Of a DNA stretch of 17,041 nt, positions 7,284 through 17,041 are shown one piece after another (the stretch's first letter is position 1; each line of letters begins with the position of its first letter). The position numbers and the translations under genes are program-made. This stretch comes from JBJXFK01 sp046155505 (GTDB taxonomy: Bacteria; Planctomycetota; Phycisphaerae; UBA1845; Fen-1342), in contig JBJXFK010000321.1 of assembly GCA_046155505.1 (NCBI GenBank), forward strand, positions 1 through 17,041, in the 5' to 3' direction. The notes beneath the pieces are model-generated. The model saw nothing but the letters and a program-made list of their open reading frames with translations. It was not told the DNA's origin and made no database searches.

Positions 7284-7751
7284 TTATGCCTTGCCGAGCG
7301 CCACACGCTTCGCCGCCACGAACTTGCCATGATGCGTCACGTGATTCGCATACATCTCGACGAACTGCCGCAGCGTCAGCTTGCCATGATCGGCGTGAAC
7401 GCCTGTGCGATCGAACGCTTCGGCCGGTAGGCGACGAAGCGTCTCGGTGTGAATGCGGCGAATGTGCGCGAACGCTTCCGCGGCGGCCTTCGTGTCGGCA
7501 TGTTCATACCCAAGCCGCTCGACAAACCGATTCTCGTTGTACGGAATGATCAGCGGGTTGTCCTCGGCGATGACGCGCTGCATGCGCCCAATCGCCATCA
7601 TTTCGCTATCGAGCATGTGCATCAAAACCTGCTGCACGCTCCACGTCCCCGCCACCGGGTGCGCGTTCAACTCATCCTTCGACAAACCGGCGATCCAGCG
7701 CAACGGCTCGCCCGCGCCGGCGGCATACGATTCGACCAATTCTCGACTCAT
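7284..7751 (-). CDS. DinB-family (DinB_2-type) putative metal-dependent protein
   Basis: A 155-residue four-helix-bundle protein of the DinB/YfiT superfamily. The family signature 'GTWSVQQVLMHMLDSE' (35-50) supplies His45. The last helix 'MYANHVTHHGKFV' (133-145) supplies His137 and His141. Together these form the three-histidine metal site typical of the fold. Relatives include thiol-S-transferases and many proteins of unknown role. The start at 7751 is supported by GGAG nine bases upstream; a longer frame to 7841 would run through low-complexity GGGAACGGG repeats and is rejected. It lies 169 bases downstream of rpoC on the same strand, separated by a hairpin, so it could be read through from rpoC or have its own promoter. 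It converges with the toxin gene. Confidence 0.82.
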   Translation of the reverse strand: MSRELVESYAAGAGEPLRWIAGLSKDELNAHPVAGTWSVQQVLMHMLDSEMMAIGRMQRVIAEDNPLIIPYNENRFVERLGYEHADTKAAAEAFAHIRRIHTETLRRLPAEAFDRTGVHADHGKLTLRQFVEMYANHVTHHGKFVAAKRVALGKA

Positions 7752-7785
7752 CGCTTTGCACTCCAAAGGGTGTCTGACCGTCAGT

Positions 7786-7844
7786 GGGAACGGGATACGG
7801 GGAACGGGAAACGGCAGACGATCCCAATCCCTAATCCCCAATCC
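7786..7844. repeat. Two phrase-repeat tracts with G-quadruplex potential
   Basis: At 7786-7808 the plus strand has four G runs of three or more separated by loops of 3-4 bases (GGGAACGGG, then GGGGAACGGG), a canonical quadruplex pattern. At 7821-7844 the minus strand has an analogous tract of ATTGGGG/ATTAGGG phrases. Both lie in the leader of the DinB-family gene, after rpoC. Confidence 0.55.
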
Positions 7845-7863
7845 TTACCCCGCACCCAACGCA

Positions 7864-7891
7864 GAAGGGGCGAGCCATCGCCCGCCCCTTC
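7864..7891 (-). terminator. Candidate rpoC 3'-end hairpin
   Basis: A perfect 9-bp stem (GAAGGGGCG with CGCCCCTTC, 7864-7872 and 7883-7891) with a 10-base loop sits 29 bases after the rpoC stop. It has no T tract in the minus-strand direction, so termination would be weak or factor-assisted. It may instead be a stabiliser or a dispersed palindrome. Confidence 0.45.
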
Positions 7892-7920
7892 CTACGCAAA
7901 TCACTACCACGCGGTTCGCG

Positions 7921-12297
<4,377 letters not shown>

Positions 12298-12312
12298 AGG
12301 TACCTCACAGGA

Positions 12313-12343
12313 AGTAGCGAGTAGCGAATAGCGAGTAGCGAGT
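12313..12343. repeat. Heptamer array, left arm of an inverted repeat
   Basis: Four tandem copies of AGTAGCG (one with a G-to-A change, AATAGCG) plus AGT. The array begins 15 bases upstream of the rpoC start codon, so it lies in the rpoC leader. It matches the reverse complement of the array at 12484-12514 at 28 of 31 positions by my count, including the position of the variant heptamer. Confidence 0.8.
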
Positions 12344-12483
12344 GACGGACACGTCGGTCCGATTCGCTTTCGCGCCCAGTCGCGCCTGCTACCTAAATCT
12401 CAATTCGCAAACTCAGCCTTCCACTCAATCGCTGCCCGCACCGCGAGATGACTTGTTGAGTGCGAGCGATTCGCCCGCCTTCA
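12344..12483. other. 140-base spacer between inverted heptamer arrays
   Basis: No credible gene lies here; the plus-strand frame from 12342 is antisense to the GNAT gene and has no ribosome binding site. A short inverted pair CACTCAA/TTGAGTG (12422-12428 with 12456-12462) is present. Together with the two 31-base arms it makes a 202-base unit (12313-12514) of the size and symmetry of a miniature inverted-repeat element, or a large hairpin in the leader RNA of rpoC. Confidence 0.4.
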
Positions 12484-12514
12484 ACTCGCTACTCGCTATT
12501 CGCTACTCATCACT
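12484..12514. repeat. Heptamer array, right arm of an inverted repeat
   Basis: Tandem ACTCGCT heptamers (ACTCGCT twice, ATTCGCT, then ACTCATC and ACT), the inverse of the array at 12313-12343. This arm overlaps the stop codon of the GNAT-like gene: the degenerate unit supplies two consecutive TGA codons on the minus strand. Confidence 0.8.
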
Positions 12515-13001
12515 CAGCGCCAGCGCCCGCCATCGCCTTCGCGCGAATCGCGGCGCCCGCCGTCATCGTCAGCCCCATCAGGCCGCCGACGCGCTTGAAA
12601 CCCAGTTCTTCGCAGAAATCGACTTCGGTGCCCCAGGCGATCACGTCCACCCGCTGCACACCCTGACCGATCAATGCTTCCATCACGCGATGGGCCATCT
12701 CGGCGGCGATGCCATATTGATCATGCTCGATGCGGCCGTCGGTCCGCGTGACCGCTGCCGGGCCTTGAAACTCGATATCAAGTTTGCACTCGGTCAGATA
12801 GCCGCGCAGCCCGTCGCACAGGCCGCGGGCGATGCCGATCAGCTTGCCGCCCACCCGCGCGGTGACGAACGCATCGCTGCGCTGCACCATCGCGGTGAGC
12901 TGCGCCGGCTGTGCGGCGATGTCATGATTCAGCCGATGATAGAAGTCGAGGAGCTCCCGAGCATTCGTGTCGGCCGCTGTTCCGTAACTCACGTCTAGCA
13001 T
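12510..13001 (-). CDS. GNAT-like acetyltransferase with split acetyl-CoA loop
   Basis: A 163-residue protein with the GNAT order. Strand 'AFVTARVGGKLIGIARGLCDG' (44-64) leads to 'GYLTECKLDIEFQG' (67-80), then helix 'GIAAEMAHRVMEALIGQGV' (97-115), strand 'VDVIAW' (118-123) and 'VDFCEELGFKRVGG' (127-140). Normal GNATs have a contiguous Q/R-x-x-G-x-G/A loop that grips acetyl-CoA. Here 'FQG' and 'GIAAEM' are separated by 16 residues (81-96, PAAVTRTDGRIEHDQY), so activity is uncertain. The ATG at 13001 is preceded by AGGAG seven bases upstream; a longer frame to 13145 would translate a palindromic repeat and is rejected. The gene lies inside the rpoB-rpoC interval on the same strand. Its substrate is unknown. 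Confidence 0.72.
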   Translation of the reverse strand: MLDVSYGTAADTNARELLDFYHRLNHDIAAQPAQLTAMVQRSDAFVTARVGGKLIGIARGLCDGLRGYLTECKLDIEFQGPAAVTRTDGRIEHDQYGIAAEMAHRVMEALIGQGVQRVDVIAWGTEVDFCEELGFKRVGGLMGLTMTAGAAIRAKAMAGAGAE

Positions 13002-13041
13002 GACCGCTCTCCTTTCCTTCCACCGAAAAACAACTGCATCG

Positions 13042-13116
13042 CGTAGGGTGGGCACCGCCCACCATTCCGCGCCGTTGCAAGCGCCGCGACAAATGGTGGG
13101 CGATGCCCACCCTACG
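13042..13116. repeat. 75-base double-palindrome (BIME-like) element, copy 1
   Basis: Two 25-base arms (13042-13066 and 13092-13116) are inverted copies of each other with one mismatch. Each arm is itself a palindrome (GGTGGGC, three bases, GCCCACC). The inner spacer is 25 bases. This is the layout of paired REP/BIME repeats. Translating the element gives 'WWAVPT'-type peptides. It lies between the PEP-CTERM gene and the GNAT-like gene. Confidence 0.85.
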
Positions 13117-13158
13117 TCGCTGTCCCCATCAGGATAGCCGCGCACATCAGTCGTAAAT

Positions 13159-13845
13159 TCACATCTTGCCCCTTGTACGAACTCCGAAACATGCGACGCT
13201 CAATGCTGTCAACGTGAAAAAGCTTGTCGGTTCTGGAACAACGCCGAACCGAAAATAATCCCATTCCGAAATGCTTGCCGAACCTTGAACTCCGTCGCCC
13301 CATGCGACATAGGACGAGGTAACGGCTGGATCCCAGAATACGCCTGCGTGGATTACCGTGCCGTCCATCCAGAGCTGATATGTCAGCATGTCGGTCGAGC
13401 GCAACTCAAATGAATGAAATTCATGCGGAGCATATGTGAAATTCACATCCTCAAAGTAGTTGCGAAATCCATGAACGCCATAAACGAGCGACAAACCGCG
13501 GTCGGTATCTGTAAACATGGCGACACTTTGGTCATAGGGATACAGCGGGTGGCTGTTGATAGCATTGACCCGCAGCCGCCACTGCATGATGAACGTCTCG
13601 TCGGCTCCGGCGTCCAAGGGGCGTTCCAGCAGGTACCAGTCGTCGATTTGGCGGTCGGCGAGACCGTCGAGCGTCATGATGCCGTCCGACAGCGAGCGCT
13701 GTGCCGGTGCCGGCCCATCGACATTCCGTATCCAGCCTTCGTTCTCAGGATAGTCGTTCCCCTCGCAGGCGACCCAGTACGGCGAAGCCCACGCGGTACC
13801 CGCCAAAACCGACATGCACGCAAATGTTCGAATCGCACTCCACAT
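13159..13845 (-). CDS. PEP-CTERM-sorted exported protein, lectin-like
   Basis: A 228-residue protein with a signal peptide at residues 1-20 (hydrophobic, ending AGTAWA). A body without recognised catalytic motifs follows, then a C-terminal PEP-CTERM signal: VVPEPTS (202-208), a hydrophobic stretch to about 222, and the basic end RTRGKM. In the family, exosortase cleaves at this signal and the protein is delivered to the cell surface. The body, with segments such as 'EFHSFELRSTDMLTYQLWMDG' region (142-162) and 'ISEWDYFRFG' (192-201), resembles concanavalin-like beta-sandwich domains; this is tentative. The ATG at 13845 has GGAG eight bases upstream. The gene is bracketed by two copies of a 75-base palindromic element, 42 bases after its stop and 56 bases before its start. 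It sits between rpoB and rpoC on the same strand, an unusual place. Confidence 0.8.
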   Translation of the reverse strand: MWSAIRTFACMSVLAGTAWASPYWVACEGNDYPENEGWIRNVDGPAPAQRSLSDGIMTLDGLADRQIDDWYLLERPLDAGADETFIMQWRLRVNAINSHPLYPYDQSVAMFTDTDRGLSLVYGVHGFRNYFEDVNFTYAPHEFHSFELRSTDMLTYQLWMDGTVIHAGVFWDPAVTSSYVAWGDGVQGSASISEWDYFRFGVVPEPTSFFTLTALSVACFGVRTRGKM

Positions 13846-13901
13846 CACACTTGCTCCGCTTCCGCGAGCCTTCGAGCCAACACTCACAACAAACCGCGCC
13901 G

Positions 13902-13976
13902 CGTTGGGTGGGCAACGCCCACCATTCCGCACCATCGTGAGCGCCGCGTCGGATGGTGGGCAATGCCCACCCTACG
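13902..13976. repeat. 75-base double-palindrome (BIME-like) element, copy 2
   Basis: The same architecture and exactly the same length as the copy at 13042-13116: two 25-base inverted palindromic arms and a 25-base spacer. I count 64 of 75 positions identical between copies, with differences concentrated in the spacer. Both are followed by TCGCT. It lies between the rpoB stop and the PEP-CTERM start. Confidence 0.85.
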
Positions 13977-13984
13977 TCGCTCAC

Positions 13985-14020
13985 AACAAACCGCCTCACC
14001 GACGAAGCATCCGAGGGCGG
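13985..14020 (-). terminator. Possible intrinsic terminator after rpoB
   Basis: On the minus strand, CCGCC (plus CTC) pairs with GA-GGCGG, about 7 bp with one bulge, enclosing a loop of roughly 14 bases. It is followed by TTTGTTGT. It starts 23 bases after the rpoB stop. If functional, it would limit transcription from rpoB into the two accessory genes and rpoC. Confidence 0.45.
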
Positions 14021-14043
14021 CTGCTCCACAAATGCCCGAGCTG

Positions 14044-17041
14044 CTACTCCAGCTTCCGCTTCTCCAACTGAATGTTCAGCCCCAGCCCGCGAATCTCGTT
14101 GCACAACACATCAAAGCTCACCGGCGTACCGGCGTTCAGCGTGTGCGTGCCCTTGACCATGCTCTCGTAAATCTTCGTGCGGCCCTCGACGTCGTCGGAC
14201 TTGACCGTGAGCAGTTCCTGAAGCACGTAAGCCGCGCCGTACGCTTCCAGACCCCACACTTCCATTTCGCCGAAGCGCTGACCGCCGGTACGCGCCTTTC
14301 CGCCCAGCGGCTGCTGGGTGATGAGGCTGTATGGGCCCGTGCTCCGCGCGTGAATCTTGTCGTCGACCAGGTGGTGCAGCTTCAACATATAGATGTAGCC
14401 CACCGTCACTGGCTGATCGAATTTCTCGCCCGTGCGACCGTCATAGACGCCGATCTTGTGGCTCAGCGGCATTTCGACCAGCAGCTCGTGCGACTTGCCC
14501 GCCACCTGCACCGCGGCGACGTCCTTCTGCCGCTCGCGAACGTGCGTGTTGGCCTTCTTGATGCACTCGCGAATCTGCTGCTCGGTCGCGCCGTCGAACA
14601 CAGGCGTAATGACCTGCATGCCCAGCACCGCCGCCGCCCAGCCCAGGTGCGTCTCGAGAATCTGGCCGACGTTCATGCGGCTCGGCACGCCGAGCGGATT
14701 CAACACGATGTCCACCGGCGTACCATCGGCCAGGAACGGCATGTCCTCTTCGGGCATGATCTTGGCGATGACACCCTTGTTGCCGTGCCGACCGGCCATC
14801 TTGTCGCCCACGCTCAACGTGCGCTTCGTCGCGACATAGACCTTGACCATTTCGAGCACGCCGCTGGGCAGTTCATCGCCGCGCTTCATGTGGCCGAGCT
14901 TGCGTTCGGCTTCGACCGCCAGACCCTCGATCTTGGGCCAGAACTGCTTGTAAATCACCTCGCACTCGGCCCGCGCGCTCGCCGGCTTGACCCAGTCGAT
15001 GCGGTAGTTCTCGATCTGTTCGAGAATGACTTCCGGGTTCTCGCTCTTGCCGACCTTTTGGCGCGTGTTCGGGTCGATCATCACCTGCTCGGTGACGCCC
15101 TCGATCTGCTCGCACATGCGCTTGAACAGCTTGATGCGCTTTTCGTCCGAGCCTTGCTGATACGCCTTCATTTCGGCATCGATTGTCTTTTTGGCATCTT
15201 CGCCGAGGTGCGTGCGGCGGCTGAAGTGCTTGGCCCCGATGACCACGCCTTCCTGCCCCGCCGGCAGTTCAAGCGAATCGTTCTTCACGTCCTCGCCGCT
15301 GCGGCCGAAGATCGCGTGCAGCAGCTTTTCCTCGGGGCTCAGCTCGGTCTTGCTCTTGGGGCTGACCTTGCCGACCAGAATATCGCCGGGGCCGACGCGC
15401 GTACCGACGCGCACGATGCCGCGCTCGTCGAGATTGCGCAGGGCCTTTTCGCTGACATTCGGAATGTCGCGCGTGAACTCCTCGCGTCCCAGTTTGGTCT
15501 CGCGAATCTCGATATCGTGCGACTCGATGTGAATGCTCGTGAACGAGTCATTCTTCACCAGCCGCTCGTTGATCAGGATCGCATCTTCGAAGTTGTAGCC
15601 GTCGAACGTCATGAACGCGACGAGCACGTTGCGACCCAGCGCCAACTCGCCATTCTCGGTGCTCGCACCGTCGGCGATCGTCTGCCCCGCTTTCACCTTC
15701 TCACCGACCGCGACGATCGGCTTTTGGTTCTGGCAGGTGCGCTCGTTCAAACCGACAAACTTCCGAAGTTCGTATTCATCCGTGTCGTCGATCACGATCC
15801 GTGTCGCGTCGACCGCGGTCACCTTGCCGCTGCGCCGCGCGCGAACCAGCATGCCGCTGTTCTCGGCGACGCTGCGCTCCATCCCGGTCGCGATCACCGC
15901 CGGATCGGTGCGCACCAGCGGCACCGCCTGGCGTTGCATGTTCGAACCCATGAGTGCGCGGTTCGCGTCGTCATGTTCGAGGAACGGAATGAGCGCCGCC
16001 GACACGCCGACCGTCTGCTTGGGCGAGATATCGACGTAATTCACTTCCTCGGCGATGACCTGCTTCAGGTCGCCCTGCACGCGAGCCAGAACGATGTCGT
16101 CCTTTACCTTGGTCGTCTTGCGATCAATCGGCCCGCGACGCTTCTTGAGATACTCTTCCGTTTCGATCAGATCAGGCAACTCGATGCCGTCGTTCTGCGG
16201 CGTGAGCACGTCCGGCGGGCCGAGCGTCGAACGCATTTCCTCATCGGCGCGCAGGTACACGACTTCCGCGGTTACTTTGGCCTTGTCGACCGGTCGATAC
16301 GGCGTGATCAGGAATCCGTACTCATCGACCGAGCTGAAAATGCCGAGCGACGCGATTAGACCGATGTTCACGCCTTCGGGCGTTTCGATCGGACAAACGC
16401 GGCCATAGTGCGAAATGTGAACGTCGCGCACTTCGAATCCCGCTCGCTTGCGGTTCAAGCCGCCGGGTCCCAGCGCGGAAAGACGGCGTTCGTGTACCAG
16501 CATCGAAAGCGGATTCGTCTGATCGACGACCTGCGACAATTCGCTGCGGCCGAAGAAAAATTCGATCGCGCTGGAAATACTCTTGCTGTTCACCAAGTCA
16601 GCGACCTTGGCCAACTCATCTGGTTCCTTCACGCTCATGCGTTCCTGAACGGTACGCCGCAACTTGAGGAAGCCCTTGCGCATTTCTTCGACAGCCAGTT
16701 CATCAAGCGTGCGCAGGCGACGGTTGCCCAGGTGATCGATGTCATCGACGTGAGCGTTCTCCCGCTTGGAGCGCAGGTCGAGGATGTAGCGGATCACCGC
16801 GAGGAAATCCTCAGCCCGGATGTGCATCACATCTTCGGGAATGTCCATGTTGAACTTGCGGTTGATGCGGAACCGGCCAACCTTGCCAAGGCGATAGCGG
16901 TTCTCATCAAAGAACTTCTCTTTGAACAGGGCGCGGGCCTTGTCGATCTGCGGCGGGTTGCCCGGACGCAGGCGGCCGTAAATCCGCAACAACGCGGCTT
17001 CGTGTTCAGTCACTTCGGCGAGGAAGTCCAAACGCTCGACC
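14044..17041 (-). CDS. rpoB: DNA-directed RNA polymerase subunit beta (5' part outside window)
   Basis: The last 998 residues of the beta subunit, partner of beta' in the RNA polymerase core. The frame is open to the window edge (VER before LDFLAEVTEHE), so the TTG at 17031 is an internal codon, not a start. Landmarks include 'DDIDHLGNRRLRTLDELAVE' (coding region near 16720-16780), the rifampicin-pocket segment (16456-16557), 'HYGRVCPIETPEG' and 'DGYNFEDAILINERLV'. The nucleotide-binding 'GDKMAGRHGNKGVI' and the C-terminal 'FGEMEVWGLEAYGA' are also present. The C terminus is complete, ending QLEKRKLE. Compared with the E. coli rifampicin cluster, residues equivalent to 514, 515, 518 and 525 differ (Val, Val, Thr, Val), while Ser512, Gln513, Asp516, Ser522, His526, Arg529 and Ser531 are kept. 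The expected neighbour rpoC begins 1746 bases downstream. Confidence 0.98.
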   Translation of the reverse strand, partial: VERLDFLAEVTEHEAALLRIYGRLRPGNPPQIDKARALFKEKFFDENRYRLGKVGRFRINRKFNMDIPEDVMHIRAEDFLAVIRYILDLRSKRENAHVDDIDHLGNRRLRTLDELAVEEMRKGFLKLRRTVQERMSVKEPDELAKVADLVNSKSISSAIEFFFGRSELSQVVDQTNPLSMLVHERRLSALGPGGLNRKRAGFEVRDVHISHYGRVCPIETPEGVNIGLIASLGIFSSVDEYGFLITPYRPVDKAKVTAEVVYLRADEEMRSTLGPPDVLTPQNDGIELPDLIETEEYLKKRRGPIDRKTTKVKDDIVLARVQGDLKQVIAEEVNYVDISPKQTVGVSAALIPFLEHDDANRALMGSNMQRQAVPLVRTDPAVIATGMERSVAENSGMLVRARRSGKVTAVDATRIVIDDTDEYELRKFVGLNERTCQNQKPIVAVGEKVKAGQTIADGASTENGELALGRNVLVAFMTFDGYNFEDAILINERLVKNDSFTSIHIESHDIEIRETKLGREEFTRDIPNVSEKALRNLDERGIVRVGTRVGPGDILVGKVSPKSKTELSPEEKLLHAIFGRSGEDVKNDSLELPAGQEGVVIGAKHFSRRTHLGEDAKKTIDAEMKAYQQGSDEKRIKLFKRMCEQIEGVTEQVMIDPNTRQKVGKSENPEVILEQIENYRIDWVKPASARAECEVIYKQFWPKIEGLAVEAERKLGHMKRGDELPSGVLEMVKVYVATKRTLSVGDKMAGRHGNKGVIAKIMPEEDMPFLADGTPVDIVLNPLGVPSRMNVGQILETHLGWAAAVLGMQVITPVFDGATEQQIRECIKKANTHVRERQKDVAAVQVAGKSHELLVEMPLSHKIGVYDGRTGEKFDQPVTVGYIYMLKLHHLVDDKIHARSTGPYSLITQQPLGGKARTGGQRFGEMEVWGLEAYGAAYVLQELLTVKSDDVEGRTKIYESMVKGTHTLNAGTPVSFDVLCNEIRGLGLNIQLEKRKLE

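Noticed and set aside
12313..12514. CRISPR array
   Set aside because: The repeat units are 7 bases in direct tandem without unique spacers, and the two arrays are inverted relative to each other; no cas gene is present.
13002..13145. 48-residue N-terminal extension of the GNAT-like protein
   Set aside because: It would translate the 75-base palindromic repeat (WWAVPT-type peptide); a good AGGAG site favours the ATG at 13001.
13846..13935. 30-residue N-terminal extension of the PEP-CTERM protein
   Set aside because: It would translate the palindromic repeat and bury the signal peptide that begins at the ATG at 13845.
13414..16359. 981-residue plus-strand open frame antisense to rpoB
   Set aside because: It lies across rpoB and the PEP-CTERM gene, is rich in His/Arg/Asp/Ala as expected for the complement of GC-rich coding DNA, and shows no domain or ribosome binding site.

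Overview
The window most likely comes from a GC-rich planctomycete, probably a Phycisphaerae-like lineage. Three pieces of evidence support this. Several secreted proteins end in the paired dockerin-like tail (GD-N-D--V-L-DL--LL--FG, twice) that is abundant in that phylum. One protein carries a PEP-CTERM sorting signal. The RNA polymerase subunits are embedded among small accessory genes and dispersed intergenic repeats. The assignment is by inference; there is no rRNA in the window to confirm it.

Positions 1-5006 (plus strand) hold three consecutive exported proteins, each with a signal peptide and the same C-terminal tail. The first is a beta-propeller-like/Ig-like protein (254-1819) that ends at a strong intrinsic terminator. 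The second is a multidomain beta-sandwich protein (2045-3661). The third is a sorbosone/glucose-dehydrogenase-like beta-propeller (3729-5006). A very stable hairpin between the second and third buries the ribosome binding site of the third. A 527-base gap without a credible gene then leads to pyrD (5534-6490), a class 1 dihydroorotate dehydrogenase of pyrimidine synthesis. A compact Phd/YefM-RelE/ParE toxin-antitoxin pair follows (6621-7231).

From 7284 to the right edge every gene is on the minus strand. In transcription order they are rpoB (cut by the window edge), a PEP-CTERM protein, a GNAT-like protein, rpoC and a DinB-family protein. rpoB and rpoC are normally adjacent, but here 1746 bases lie between them, holding the two extra genes and three repeat structures. 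Two 75-base double-palindrome (BIME-like) elements bracket the PEP-CTERM gene, and a 31-base inverted repeat built of heptamers sits in the rpoC leader. A terminator-like hairpin lies just after rpoB, so rpoC may not depend only on the rpoB promoter.

The most interesting points are the split rpoB/rpoC locus with its repeat-bracketed cargo, the hairpin masking a translation start at 3675-3727, the inverted heptamer arrays, and a GNAT protein whose acetyl-CoA loop motif is split by an insertion. I see no CRISPR array, tRNA, rRNA, integrase or transposase.
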